A stretch of DNA of 26,830 nucleotides from Coprenecus sp964640305 (lineage in GTDB: Bacteria > Bacteroidota > Bacteroidia > Bacteroidales > UBA932): the NCBI GenBank assembly GCA_964640305.1, contig CAZXFF010000026.1:1-26830 (forward strand), given 5' to 3'. Below the pieces are notes generated by a model that was not told the DNA's origin, did not search any database, and saw only the letters and a list, made by a program, of their open reading frames with translations. Position 1 is the stretch's first letter. Each line of letters begins with the position of its first letter. This document shows positions 1-8,066 of the stretch, one piece after another. Both the position numbers and the translations under genes were made by a program.

Positions 1-1
1 C

Positions 2-412
2 ACTATGCCGTTGAGTTATGGTTCTGGAAATATAAGGAAACTGTGCATGAAGCAAGGTACAGCAATGTTTGGTCCCAAATTTCATCCGATATTGAAATTT
101 ATGCCAAAAGATGAATATTTTAATCTTATAGATAGAGCACAGGTTGCTTTGTTCGGCCAGAAACGCCAAGAGGCTACCGGAAACATCGGCCATCTATTGA
201 CAGTAGGAACAAAAGTTTTTCTTAGGGAAGAGAATCCGATGTATGCTTATTATAAATCAAAAGGATATTATGTCTATTCTTTTGAGAAAGATTTGAAATC
301 CATAGATGATTTATCTCCTCTTTCAAGGGAGGAGATGATTCATAATAGGAAAGTTTGGTACAAAACCAGACTATATTATGATGATTTTATGCCATACTTA
401 TTTAATGAGTAG
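2..412 (+). CDS. WecF-like 4-acetamido-4,6-dideoxygalactose transferase, 3' part only
   Basis: The reading frame is open from base 2, so the true start lies left of the window and only the last 136 or so residues are visible. They match the C-terminal part of the WecF family (TDP-N-acetylfucosamine:lipid II N-acetylfucosaminyltransferase, Pfam Glyco_transf_56): a PLSYG motif at the visible start, then an RQ-x-x-TGNI segment around visible residue 55 and an ENP-x-Y segment near residue 76. Known members add Fuc4NAc from a dTDP sugar to a lipid-linked acceptor at the inner membrane. The ATG at 5 is an internal methionine within the conserved PLSYG region and is not a start. Seven bases separate its stop from the next gene, which fits one operon. 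The exact donor here is inferred from family only. Confidence 0.82.
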   Translation, partial: TMPLSYGSGNIRKLCMKQGTAMFGPKFHPILKFMPKDEYFNLIDRAQVALFGQKRQEATGNIGHLLTVGTKVFLREENPMYAYYKSKGYYVYSFEKDLKSIDDLSPLSREEMIHNRKVWYKTRLYYDDFMPYLFNE

Positions 413-418
413 AGCCAT

Positions 419-1051
419 ATGAATAATTTGATCATCATAGGGGCTGGAGGTATGGGCAGGACAGTGTACGACATTGCCCGTGAATCATGTGGATATGGTA
501 CAGAGTTTACCATAAAGGGTTTTTTAGATGATAACCCGGACGCCTTGAACGGATTTTCTGGTTATCCACCAATACTTGGTTCGGTTGATGAATATGAAAT
601 CTGTGAAAATGACGTTTTCACATGGTCAATCGGTTCTGTTTCCACAAAAAAGAACTGTTGTGAAAAAATTATCAGAAGAGGCGGCGAATTTATTACATTA
701 ATTCACAATACAGCCAGAATCGGCAGTAATGTAAAGGTTGGTAAAGGCAGTATTGTAGCCGCATATGTATCTGTCGGCGCGGATGCGGAGATAGGTCAGA
801 ATGTTCTCGTCCAAGCATATTCCGTAATAGCACATGATGTCAGGGTTGGTGATTGGTCCAGAATTGATACACATGTCGTTTGTGTTGGAGGGACTGTAGT
901 CGGCAAGGAATCTACAATCTATACTAATTCTGTCATTAACCACAAAGTCGTAGTCGAGGATAATGCAACAGTGGCAGCCTGCAGTTTTGTAATAAAGCGG
1001 GTTAAGTCAGGTACTACCGTTTATGGGAATCCTGCCAAAAGATTGATATAG
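419..1051 (+). CDS. NeuD/PglD-family sugar O/N-acyltransferase (left-handed beta-helix)
   Basis: A 210-residue protein with the two-part NeuD/PglD design. An N-terminal nucleotide-sugar binding segment starts with IIIGAGGMGR (residues 5-14), and a C-terminal run of hexapeptide repeats (about 97-205) ends in YGNPAKRL. His139 in IAHDVRVG sits where PglD and NeuD carry their catalytic base. Family members use acetyl-CoA to acylate an amino sugar (PglD) or sialic acid (NeuD). The next genes encode an acyl carrier protein, reductases, an acyl ligase and a KAS III-like enzyme, so a donor longer than acetyl, possibly delivered on ACP, is a reasonable inference that the sequence does not prove. It starts at ATG 419, six bases after the preceding stop. 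The plus-strand arm ends in PglC-like and PglE-like genes, so an amino-sugar substrate is plausible. Confidence 0.85.
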   Translation: MNNLIIIGAGGMGRTVYDIARESCGYGTEFTIKGFLDDNPDALNGFSGYPPILGSVDEYEICENDVFTWSIGSVSTKKNCCEKIIRRGGEFITLIHNTARIGSNVKVGKGSIVAAYVSVGADAEIGQNVLVQAYSVIAHDVRVGDWSRIDTHVVCVGGTVVGKESTIYTNSVINHKVVVEDNATVAACSFVIKRVKSGTTVYGNPAKRLI

Positions 1052-1073
1052 CAATCAAATTAATTATTGATAT

Positions 1074-1304
1074 ATGGAACTGAAAGAATTTATCGCACAT
1101 TTTGCAGAGCAGTTTGAGGAAACTCCTGCCGAAACATTTAAGGCTGATACAGAATTCAAGGGGCTTGAAGAATGGTCATCCCTTCTGGCATTGTCAGTAA
1201 TAGCCATGGTAGATGAGGAATATGGAATTGTCCTTAAAGGTGAAGATATCCGTACTTCAAAGACCATTGAAGATCTGTTTAAAGTAGTAGAATCCAGAAA
1301 ATAA
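1074..1304 (+). CDS. Acyl carrier protein (first of two)
   Basis: A 76-residue acidic helical protein of the phosphopantetheine-binding family, at the usual ACP length. The carrier serine is most likely Ser36 in EEWSSLLAL. The usual Asp-Ser-Leu is Ser-Ser-Leu here, so the residue before the modified serine departs from consensus. The downstream helix VDEEYGI and the acidic GEDI loop are typical of ACPs. The stop overlaps the start of the following dehydrogenase by one base (TAATG at 1302-1306), indicating translational coupling. As a dedicated carrier inside a polysaccharide locus it probably holds an acyl group destined for a sugar, not membrane lipid. A 4'-phosphopantetheinyl transferase is not seen in the window and would have to be supplied from elsewhere in the genome. 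Confidence 0.85.
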   Translation: MELKEFIAHFAEQFEETPAETFKADTEFKGLEEWSSLLALSVIAMVDEEYGIVLKGEDIRTSKTIEDLFKVVESRK

Positions 1305-2059
1305 TGGATTATAATCCTTTCTCTTTGAAAAACAAGACGGTATTGGTTACCGGTGCTTCATCAGGAATAGGACAGGCAACGGCCGTAGCATGTTCACGTA
1401 TGGGGGCAGTTGTTGTGATTTCCGGCAGAAATGAAGAACGGTTGCGGGAAACATATTCCATGTTGGAACAATCTGTCGCCGGACATTCCATCATAGTATC
1501 CGATTTGTCTAAAGATGCAGAGATTTCCAAAATGGTACAAAGCTTGCCTGAACTGGATGGTGTCGTAAGCAATGCGGGGATTGGGTTAATGTCTCCTGTA
1601 CAGTTCATAAACAGATCGGATCTGGACAATGTCTTTTCAGTCAATACATTCTCACACATTCTTCTTACAAAGACTTTGCTGAGACAGAAGAAACTGAAAA
1701 AGAATTCATCTCTGGTTTATGTGTCATCCATATCCGGATATTCCAATACAGCTATAGCAAATTCTGTATACAGTGCTTCCAAGAGTGCATTGACAGCGTA
1801 TGTGAAATCTGCAGCATTGGAATTGGCATCCCGTGGAATCCGATGCAATTCAGTTCACCCTGGCAGAATAGAAACTCCTCTGATAAACAACGGTAAATTG
1901 TCGGAAGAGGATGTCGCTCATGATATGGCAAAATATCCGTTGAAACGGTATGGCAAGCCTGAAGAAGTTGCATGGCAAATTGTATATCTCCTATCTGATG
2001 CCTCGTCATGGGTTACCGGCTCTCAATTTGTTATAGACGGAGGCAGGAGTCTAAAATAA
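1304..2059 (+). CDS. SDR-family oxidoreductase (FabG-like), first of two
   Basis: A 251-residue classical short-chain dehydrogenase/reductase. The dinucleotide-binding motif TGASSGIG lies at residues 16-23, the NAG motif at 90-92, the catalytic Ser near 142, and the Tyr156-x3-Lys160 pair in YSASK. The C-terminal DGG signature is also present. FabG-type members reduce 3-oxoacyl-ACP to 3-hydroxyacyl-ACP with NADPH. Its start overlaps the ACP stop by one base, and a second SDR follows six bases after its stop, so an acyl-ACP substrate is the best guess. A sugar or sugar-nucleotide substrate cannot be excluded. Base composition is lower in G+C than in the neighbouring second SDR, so the two probably do not derive from a recent tandem duplication. 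Confidence 0.85.
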   Translation: MDYNPFSLKNKTVLVTGASSGIGQATAVACSRMGAVVVISGRNEERLRETYSMLEQSVAGHSIIVSDLSKDAEISKMVQSLPELDGVVSNAGIGLMSPVQFINRSDLDNVFSVNTFSHILLTKTLLRQKKLKKNSSLVYVSSISGYSNTAIANSVYSASKSALTAYVKSAALELASRGIRCNSVHPGRIETPLINNGKLSEEDVAHDMAKYPLKRYGKPEEVAWQIVYLLSDASSWVTGSQFVIDGGRSLK

Positions 2060-2065
2060 TCGATA

Positions 2066-2824
2066 ATGACAAAATTACTTGAAAACAAAATAGCCCTGAT
2101 CACCGGGGCAGGCCGCGGCATTGGCCGTGCGATAGCGGAACGGTTCGCCTCAGATGGTGCGGTAGTGTATATCAACGACCTCCATATCGGGGATATGGAA
2201 CAGTGGGCAAAGGAATGTGGCGAACGGAACGGTACCCGTGTGGTTCCGTCATGTTTCGATGTGACGGACTCTGCCGCCCTGAAAAACGGCCTCATGTCGA
2301 TATATAAGGCAGAAGGCAGAATCGACTGTGTGGTGAACAATGCCGCAATAATATCGAACAAGAAACTCGGCATGATTGCCAAGGCCGATATGGAAAAGAT
2401 GTATGCAGTGAATGTGTTTGCCGTCATCGACATGATCCAGATTGCTTCCAGACTGATGGCCCGTACCGGCGGAGGAAGTTTCGTGAACATAGCCTCCATT
2501 ACCGGTGTAGTAGGATCTCCGGGCCAGGTGGCCTACTCCTCCACCAAAGGGGCGGTGATCTCCATCACAAAGTCTGCAGCCAAGGAGCTGGCTTCCCAGC
2601 ATATCCGCGTGAATGCCGTTGCTCCCGGGATTGTCCGAACGGAACGTTTTGACGAACTGTACCTGAGTGACGGCGGCAAGATCGATGCAAGAATCGAAAA
2701 AATAGCCCTGGGACGTCTCGGCACCCCGGAAGATGTGGCGGACGCATGCTCGTTCCTGGCTTCCGACAGGGCCTCATACATTTCGGGACAGATATTGGGA
2801 GTGGACGGCTGCGCCACGATATAA
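2066..2824 (+). CDS. SDR-family oxidoreductase (FabG-like), second of two
   Basis: A 252-residue classical SDR with TGAGRGIG at residues 13-20, NNAA at 91-94, Ser144, and Tyr157-x3-Lys161 (YSSTK). The C-terminal segment ISGQILGVDG is typical of 3-oxoacyl-ACP reductases. It probably reduces a 3-oxoacyl-ACP made by the KAS III-like enzyme encoded at 4500, or works on a related thioester together with the preceding SDR. Having two reductases could mean two different reduction steps, or opposite stereochemistry. The gene opens a markedly G+C-rich block: the row 2101-2160 has 42 G or C in 60 bases. This suggests that the block from here to about 5560 has a different recent origin from its flanks. 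Confidence 0.85.
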   Translation: MTKLLENKIALITGAGRGIGRAIAERFASDGAVVYINDLHIGDMEQWAKECGERNGTRVVPSCFDVTDSAALKNGLMSIYKAEGRIDCVVNNAAIISNKKLGMIAKADMEKMYAVNVFAVIDMIQIASRLMARTGGGSFVNIASITGVVGSPGQVAYSSTKGAVISITKSAAKELASQHIRVNAVAPGIVRTERFDELYLSDGGKIDARIEKIALGRLGTPEDVADACSFLASDRASYISGQILGVDGCATI

Positions 2825-2837
2825 ATGACAGATTCCT

Positions 2838-4226
2838 ATGTTCTTGAACCTTGACAAAAAGCCTGCCGGACGGGTTGCTGCCATCGACGACAGCCGCACC
2901 GAAGTCACATACGGGGATATCTGCGCATTTGCCGAAACATTTTCCGGATATCTTCCGGAGAGGTCCCTCATATTCATAATGGCGAGGAATACTGTGGGCT
3001 CGTTGCTCGGATACACCTCCTGCCTCTCGAAACGCATTGTCCCTCTGGTTCTCAGCGCCAATACCGAGACCGGACTCTATACCAGACTGTACGAACTGTA
3101 CAGACCGGAATACCTGTGGGTACCGGAAGACAAAAGCAGCGGATACGGCCATGAAGCAGTGTTCTCCGCATACGGATACACATTGCTCAGGACCGGTAAT
3201 GCCCCTGCCTTGATGTACGGAAACCTTGCCTTGCTGCTGCCGACTTCCGGCTCCACCGGCAGTCCGAAACTGGTCCGGCACAGCTACCGTAACATAGAAG
3301 CGAATGCGATGAATGTGTCCTATTTCTTCCGGATAAGACCGGAGGACAGGGCCATGGCGATCCTGCCCATGCATTATACCATGGGACTGTCCGTCATTGC
3401 CAGCCACCTTGTTTCCGGAGCCACTCTGCTGCTCTGCGACAAATCCATGCTGGACAAGGGATTCTGGTCAATGCTCAAGGAAGGGCATGCTACCAGCTTT
3501 ACGGGAGTGCCCTACAGTTTCGAGATCCTTAACAAGATGCGCTTTTTCAGGATGGAACTGCCGGATCTGCGCATAATTACCCAGGGCGGCGGGAAGATGG
3601 ATGAGGGGCTCTTCGATGCGTGTGTGGAATATGCCCGCAGGTTCGGGAAACAGTTCATCCCCACTTACGGTCAGACGGAGGGTACCGCACGCATGGCATA
3701 TCTCGAACCTGAAATGGCGGCATTCAAGAAAGGCAGCATAGGAAAAGCCGAACCCAACGGCAGATTGTCTGTGCTTCTGGACGACGGGACGGAGTCATTC
3801 GAAGGAGAAGCAACCGGAGAAATGGTATACCGGGGTGAGAACGTCACTCTCGGCTATGCCCTCTGCCGTGAAGACCTCCAGAAAGGGGATGAGAACAACG
3901 GTATCCTGCATACCGGAGACATAGTCCGCAGGGACCCGGAAGGCTATTATTTCATAATAGGCCGTAAGAAAAGGTTCCTGAAGATCTTCGGCCTCCGGAT
4001 AGGTCTGGACGAAGTGGAGCATCTGGTCAAATCGGCATTCGATACCGACTGTCTCTGCACAGGTACCGATGAAATGCTTACTGTCCGTATCACCAACGCA
4101 ACAGTCGGAGAGCAGGTACGGGACTTCATCATGGAAAAGACCCATCTCTTCCACAAGAACTTTGAAATCGTGACAGTTGACAGAATTGAAAGAAACGAGG
4201 CCGGAAAGGCCATCCTTAACAAATGA
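2838..4226 (+). CDS. AMP-forming acyl ligase (ANL superfamily), likely acyl-ACP ligase
   Basis: A 462-residue adenylate-forming enzyme, somewhat shorter than standard acyl-CoA synthetases (about 500-550). The phosphate-binding loop PTSGSTGSPK lies at residues 135-144, YGQTEG at 277-282, GENVTLGY at 333-340, HTGD with the ribose-binding Asp at 358-361, the hinge region near GRKKRFLK at 375-382, and a C-terminal catalytic lysine in NEAGKAIL (Lys457). Such enzymes activate a carboxylic acid with ATP and transfer it to a thiol, either CoA or an ACP phosphopantetheine arm. An ACP gene follows 31 bases downstream and a KAS III-like gene next, so loading of a starter acid onto ACP is the likely role. 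The acid is not predictable from sequence alone. It starts at ATG 2838, 13 bases after the preceding stop. Confidence 0.85.
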   Translation: MFLNLDKKPAGRVAAIDDSRTEVTYGDICAFAETFSGYLPERSLIFIMARNTVGSLLGYTSCLSKRIVPLVLSANTETGLYTRLYELYRPEYLWVPEDKSSGYGHEAVFSAYGYTLLRTGNAPALMYGNLALLLPTSGSTGSPKLVRHSYRNIEANAMNVSYFFRIRPEDRAMAILPMHYTMGLSVIASHLVSGATLLLCDKSMLDKGFWSMLKEGHATSFTGVPYSFEILNKMRFFRMELPDLRIITQGGGKMDEGLFDACVEYARRFGKQFIPTYGQTEGTARMAYLEPEMAAFKKGSIGKAEPNGRLSVLLDDGTESFEGEATGEMVYRGENVTLGYALCREDLQKGDENNGILHTGDIVRRDPEGYYFIIGRKKRFLKIFGLRIGLDEVEHLVKSAFDTDCLCTGTDEMLTVRITNATVGEQVRDFIMEKTHLFHKNFEIVTVDRIERNEAGKAILNK

Positions 4227-4257
4227 CAAGAAAATAAAATCGATAAAATAAAACGAT

Positions 4258-4497
4258 ATGACAAATCTGGAGAAATACAACAGTATTTTTTGCGAGGTAT
4301 TCCTCGTGGATAACAGCGCTTTGAACGAAGGCTTCGACAACAAATCAGTGGACGGCTGGGACTCAGTACGCCAGCTCAGCCTTACTACGGCACTTGAGGA
4401 CGGATTCGACATCATGCTTGATGCAGAAGACATCCTCGAACTCACATCCTACGCAAAAGGAAAGGAAATACTGAAGAAATACGGAATAGAACTGTAG
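4258..4497 (+). CDS. Acyl carrier protein (second of two)
   Basis: A 79-residue ACP-like protein with the carrier serine at Ser36 in DGWDSVRQL, a near-canonical Asp-Ser-Val/Leu motif, followed by an acidic DAEDI loop and a C-terminal helix. It differs considerably from the first ACP of this arm, so the two probably have separate partners, for example one for the starter acid and one for the extender or the final transfer. The start is preceded by an A-rich leader (4229-4257), as is common in Bacteroidetes, instead of a clear Shine-Dalgarno site. The stop is two bases before the KAS III-like start. The adjacent ligase and condensing enzyme are the most likely partners. Confidence 0.88.
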   Translation: MTNLEKYNSIFCEVFLVDNSALNEGFDNKSVDGWDSVRQLSLTTALEDGFDIMLDAEDILELTSYAKGKEILKKYGIEL

Positions 4498-4499
4498 AA

Positions 4500-5564
4500 A
4501 TGGCCCGCTGGAATATAAAGAATGTTGCCCTGCGCGGAGTCGCCGGCACTGTACCAGACAACAGGGTAAATACCCGTGATTTTGACTTCTTCAATGCGGA
4601 AGAAGCCGAAACGTTCATCAATACGGTCGGAATAGAGAACCGTTACATAGCGCCCGATGACATCTGCGCTTCCGACCTGTGCTATGATGCAGCCGTCAGG
4701 CTTATGGATGCACTCAACTGGGAACGTGAAAGTATAGATGTGCTTATATTCGAATCAGTGACCGGTGATTACAAGACCCCCCCTACAGCAGGAATCCTGC
4801 AGGACCGTCTGGGACTGCCTACCTCTACATTCGTACTCGAGGTCCCGATGGGATGCTGCGGCTGCATGTATGCCATAACTGTGGCAGGTAACCTCCTGTC
4901 TTCCGGAACGGTGAAGAGGGCACTGCTGCTTGTGGGGGATACTGCATCCAGGATGGGATCCCCGTATGACAAAAGCAGGGTGCCGCTGTTCGGAGACTGC
5001 GGTACGGCAATGGCCCTTGAATATGACGGATCGGCAGAAGATATTGTGGTGGAATTCAACACCCTGGGATCAGGATACCAGGCGCTGATGACACCCCATG
5101 GCGGCTATCGGCATCCGATTACCGAAGAGTCCTTCAAATACGAGGACTTCGGGAACGGCATAATCCGCGCCCCCAAGGACGCCCTGATCAACGGAATGGA
5201 TGTCTTTGCCTTTGCAATATCCAAACCTCCGGTAAGTGTGAAGAAAATGATGGAGGACTATAATATCGATCCTGAAAAGGATGTCGATTATTTCCTGATC
5301 CATCAGGCAAACAAACTCATAGTGGACAGGATTGTCAAGAAACTCAAGCTGAATCCTGAAAAGGTCCCGTACAACCTTCAGGAATACGGGAACCTCGGCG
5401 GCAGTTCAATTCCCATGCTGATGGTTACAAACATTGCGGAGCAATTGAGGAACGGAAAATGCTCGATGCTCTGCTCTGCATTCGGATTGGGACTCACATG
5501 GGGAACGATGTGGCTGAAGACAGATGGAATTACGGTATTGGATGTAAATCTATACAGTTTGTAA
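4500..5564 (+). CDS. 3-oxoacyl-ACP synthase III-like condensing enzyme (FabH family)
   Basis: A 354-residue thiolase-fold protein with the KAS III catalytic triad: Cys119 (in MGCCG), His268 (LIHQAN) and Asn298 (YGNLGG). FabH enzymes condense a CoA- or ACP-bound starter with malonyl-ACP, releasing CO2 and giving a 3-oxoacyl-ACP. Beside two ACPs, two FabG-like reductases and an acyl ligase, it completes a minimal one-round chain-extension set, which would give a short 3-hydroxyacyl-ACP after reduction. The active-site surroundings, with Cys119-Cys120 and Cys122, differ from the common AACAG/S pattern, so starter choice may be unusual. Transfer without condensation, as in some KAS III-like acyltransferases, is an alternative. 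The start is ATG 4500, two bases after the ACP stop. Confidence 0.87.
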   Translation: MARWNIKNVALRGVAGTVPDNRVNTRDFDFFNAEEAETFINTVGIENRYIAPDDICASDLCYDAAVRLMDALNWERESIDVLIFESVTGDYKTPPTAGILQDRLGLPTSTFVLEVPMGCCGCMYAITVAGNLLSSGTVKRALLLVGDTASRMGSPYDKSRVPLFGDCGTAMALEYDGSAEDIVVEFNTLGSGYQALMTPHGGYRHPITEESFKYEDFGNGIIRAPKDALINGMDVFAFAISKPPVSVKKMMEDYNIDPEKDVDYFLIHQANKLIVDRIVKKLKLNPEKVPYNLQEYGNLGGSSIPMLMVTNIAEQLRNGKCSMLCSAFGLGLTWGTMWLKTDGITVLDVNLYSL

Positions 5565-5565
5565 A

Positions 5566-6915
5566 ATGGAATTATCTGCTAATTGTAAGAATGCCATCAT
5601 TATTCCGAGCTGTGTCGACAGGAACAGGGGGGATCAGGCATTGGTGTGGGAGGCAATCCGTCTAGTCAAGGATGTTTTTGGGCAGTCTGTCAAGATTTCC
5701 ATAGTAAAGCCGTCAGAAGATGAATCAGAACTCCAGCAAACGAAAGAACTGGGGTATCCCCTTCTTAATCCAATACTCAGACATCCCCGGCGAAAAACCG
5801 ACAAAGAGAATCCTATAAACTATGATCTGGTAACCAAATCATTATGGGTAATAAGGGGATTATGGGATTTGGTAAAAACAGAAATGCTGCTGTCTGGATT
5901 CAGACCAGTAAGATATGTTGGAGGACTATTATGTCCGGAAAATGCGCGTGGAACCTTGCAGTGCTTTAAAAAAGCTGATGCCGTTTTCTTCAGAGGTGGT
6001 GGGTCCATTCATTCATATGGAAGGATAATAGACTGGTATTATGTATATTATTTCCTTTTTCAGATAAAGCTGGCGCTTAGGTTCAATTCAAATGTTTATG
6101 TCTTGCCGAATTCGATCGGACCATTGAAAAACAATCTGGCAAGGAAAATGGTAAGGAGCACTCTCAAAAGGTGCAAACTTGTAACATTGCGGGAAAAAAT
6201 ATCCCTGGAGCTGATGGAGAGGCTGGAAATACGTTCAGTATATTCCCCTGATATGGGATTCTACCTAAAACCATCCGCCAAAGATTTCAGCGAGTATCTG
6301 ACACGGAAGGGTGTTCCGGAAGGGCCTAAAGTCGCAATTACGGTCAGGCCATACAGATTCATGGGACATAACTCACCTGAAAGATACTATGAACAATATT
6401 TGATTTCACTAGCGGCTTTTTCGGAATATCTTGTCAAGAATGGGTATCATGTCACATTGTTTATGCAGAGTTTTGACAACAAAAACAAGCATGAAGATGA
6501 CAGATGTGCAATGGCAGATATCTATAGGCGTATCGGGGAAGAATACAAAGGCAATATCTCATACATTGATGATACCACTTTAGATTGCTCGGAGGTAGAG
6601 AAAATCTATTCTTATTATGACTATCTGGTCGGTACGAGATTCCATTCGGTGATTTTTGCACTCAATGTCGGCGTTCCATGTATTGCTATTGCGTATGGAG
6701 GAAACAAGGGGCAAGGGATAATGAAAGAGTTGGGTAATGACCGGTATGTTATTGACATAGATGCATTGGATAAAGGTAAACTTGTTTCAGCTTTTGAAAT
6801 ATTGAAAAGTGAAAGAAGCATGTATCTGAAAAGGCTGTCATATTTCAGAAAATCAATACAGTTTTACCGGGAAATGCTGGTAAGTTCCATAAAAAGGATT
6901 GAAAGGTGTGATTAG
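5566..6915 (+). CDS. Polysaccharide pyruvyl transferase family protein
   Basis: A 449-residue protein of the PF04230 family. It has an N-terminal NRGDQAL segment (residues 20-26), a central FFRGGGSIHSYG stretch (about 141-152) and the C-terminal GTRFHSVIFAL signature with His360. Characterised members (CsaB, WcaK, ExoV, Pvg1) add a ketal-linked pyruvate from phosphoenolpyruvate to a sugar hydroxyl, giving negative charge, but the family also contains members of unknown role. Many Bacteroidales capsule loci carry such a gene, and pyruvate acetals are known in some of their capsules. It starts one base after the KAS III stop. The G+C content drops again relative to 2066-5564. Function is assigned by family; the acceptor sugar is unknown. 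Confidence 0.85.
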   Translation: MELSANCKNAIIIPSCVDRNRGDQALVWEAIRLVKDVFGQSVKISIVKPSEDESELQQTKELGYPLLNPILRHPRRKTDKENPINYDLVTKSLWVIRGLWDLVKTEMLLSGFRPVRYVGGLLCPENARGTLQCFKKADAVFFRGGGSIHSYGRIIDWYYVYYFLFQIKLALRFNSNVYVLPNSIGPLKNNLARKMVRSTLKRCKLVTLREKISLELMERLEIRSVYSPDMGFYLKPSAKDFSEYLTRKGVPEGPKVAITVRPYRFMGHNSPERYYEQYLISLAAFSEYLVKNGYHVTLFMQSFDNKNKHEDDRCAMADIYRRIGEEYKGNISYIDDTTLDCSEVEKIYSYYDYLVGTRFHSVIFALNVGVPCIAIAYGGNKGQGIMKELGNDRYVIDIDALDKGKLVSAFEILKSERSMYLKRLSYFRKSIQFYREMLVSSIKRIERCD

Positions 6916-6916
6916 A

Positions 6917-8056
6917 ATGAAAAAAATTGTCAAAGTGGCAGCTATCCCTCAATCCCTCAATGTTCTTTTGAAGGGACAGTTTTCCATGTTGTCAGAAAAG
7001 TATGAAGTCATTTGTATTGCATCACCCGGCAATGCAATGGATGAATTAAGGGATAGGGAAGGGGTAAGGACTGTCCCTATCCGCATAGAAAGAAGGATAT
7101 CACCGTTACATGACATTGCTTCCTTATGGAAACTGATTGTATTCTTTTGGAAAGAACGTCCTGATATGGTGCACTCGATAACCCCAAAGGCCGGATTGCT
7201 GTCGATGATGGCAGCATGTTTAACGGGAGTCCCTGTTAGAATACATACGTTCACAGGTCTGGTGTTCCCTACATCCGATGGTTTGAAAAGAAAGTTATTG
7301 ATGTTAACAGACAGAATAACGTGTATTTGTGCTACTCATATCAACCCAGAAGGATATGGCGTGAAATCAGATCTTGAGAAATACAGGATTACCGGCAAAC
7401 CAATGTCCGTGATCGGTAACGGTAATGTGAATGGAATAGATCTTGAGTTTTTCCGGAAAAATGAGGACCTGTTGGCAAAGGCCGCTCCGTATATGGACAG
7501 CAAGCTATTTACGTTCATCTATATCGGCAGGATTGTAAGGGATAAGGGGATCAATGAACTGATTAGAGTATTCGTCAAAATCAATGAAAAGTACCCGCAG
7601 TCACGCCTTATTCTTGTAGGAAGCATTGAAGAGAAAGATCCTGTTGATGCAGATGTCCTTTCAATAATAAAATCATTTCCTTCTATCGAATATGTGGGAT
7701 TCCAGAAAGATGTCAGGCCGTTTCTTGCCGCTTCCGATGTTTTTGTTTTCCCGAGCTACAGGGAAGGGTTCCCCAATGTGGTCATGCAGGCTGGAGCAAT
7801 GGATCTCCCTTGTATAGTTACTGACATCAATGGAAGTAATGAGATAATCATTGACGGGGAAAATGGAATCATTATACCCGTAAAGAATGAGAAAGCATTG
7901 TTTTCGGCAATGGAAAATCTCATCTCCAATCCGGAACTGCTTGCCTCGTTGTCTAAAAATGCCAGGCAAATGATAATGGCCCGCTATGAACAAAGGCAGT
8001 TTTGGTCGCAGTTGCTTAATTATTATGACAATGCATTTAAAACTGTAGGAGAGTAA
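6917..8056 (+). CDS. Family 4 glycosyltransferase
   Basis: A 379-residue GT-B fold protein. The N-terminal acceptor domain includes the PDMVHSITPKAG segment. The C-terminal nucleotide-binding domain carries IGRIVRDKGI, then the REGFPNVV region and DINGSNEII. The start is placed at ATG 6917, two bases after the preceding stop and just downstream of the purine-rich GAAAGG at 6901-6906. A TTG at 6899 would extend the frame by six residues into the upstream gene and is less likely. Members of this subfamily (PglA-like) commonly act early on lipid-linked sugars at the membrane, which fits the PglC-like phosphoglycosyl transferase encoded 10 bases later. The second glutamate of the EX7E motif is Gln here. 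The donor sugar cannot be predicted. Confidence 0.9.
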   Translation: MKKIVKVAAIPQSLNVLLKGQFSMLSEKYEVICIASPGNAMDELRDREGVRTVPIRIERRISPLHDIASLWKLIVFFWKERPDMVHSITPKAGLLSMMAACLTGVPVRIHTFTGLVFPTSDGLKRKLLMLTDRITCICATHINPEGYGVKSDLEKYRITGKPMSVIGNGNVNGIDLEFFRKNEDLLAKAAPYMDSKLFTFIYIGRIVRDKGINELIRVFVKINEKYPQSRLILVGSIEEKDPVDADVLSIIKSFPSIEYVGFQKDVRPFLAASDVFVFPSYREGFPNVVMQAGAMDLPCIVTDINGSNEIIIDGENGIIIPVKNEKALFSAMENLISNPELLASLSKNARQMIMARYEQRQFWSQLLNYYDNAFKTVGE

Positions 8057-8066
8057 CAGCAATATC

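Noticed and set aside
2565..3407. A 280-codon open frame on the minus strand across the second SDR and the acyl ligase
   Set aside because: It lies antisense to two genes with clear family motifs in a G+C-rich block, where long antisense frames arise by chance, and its translation has no recognisable domain.
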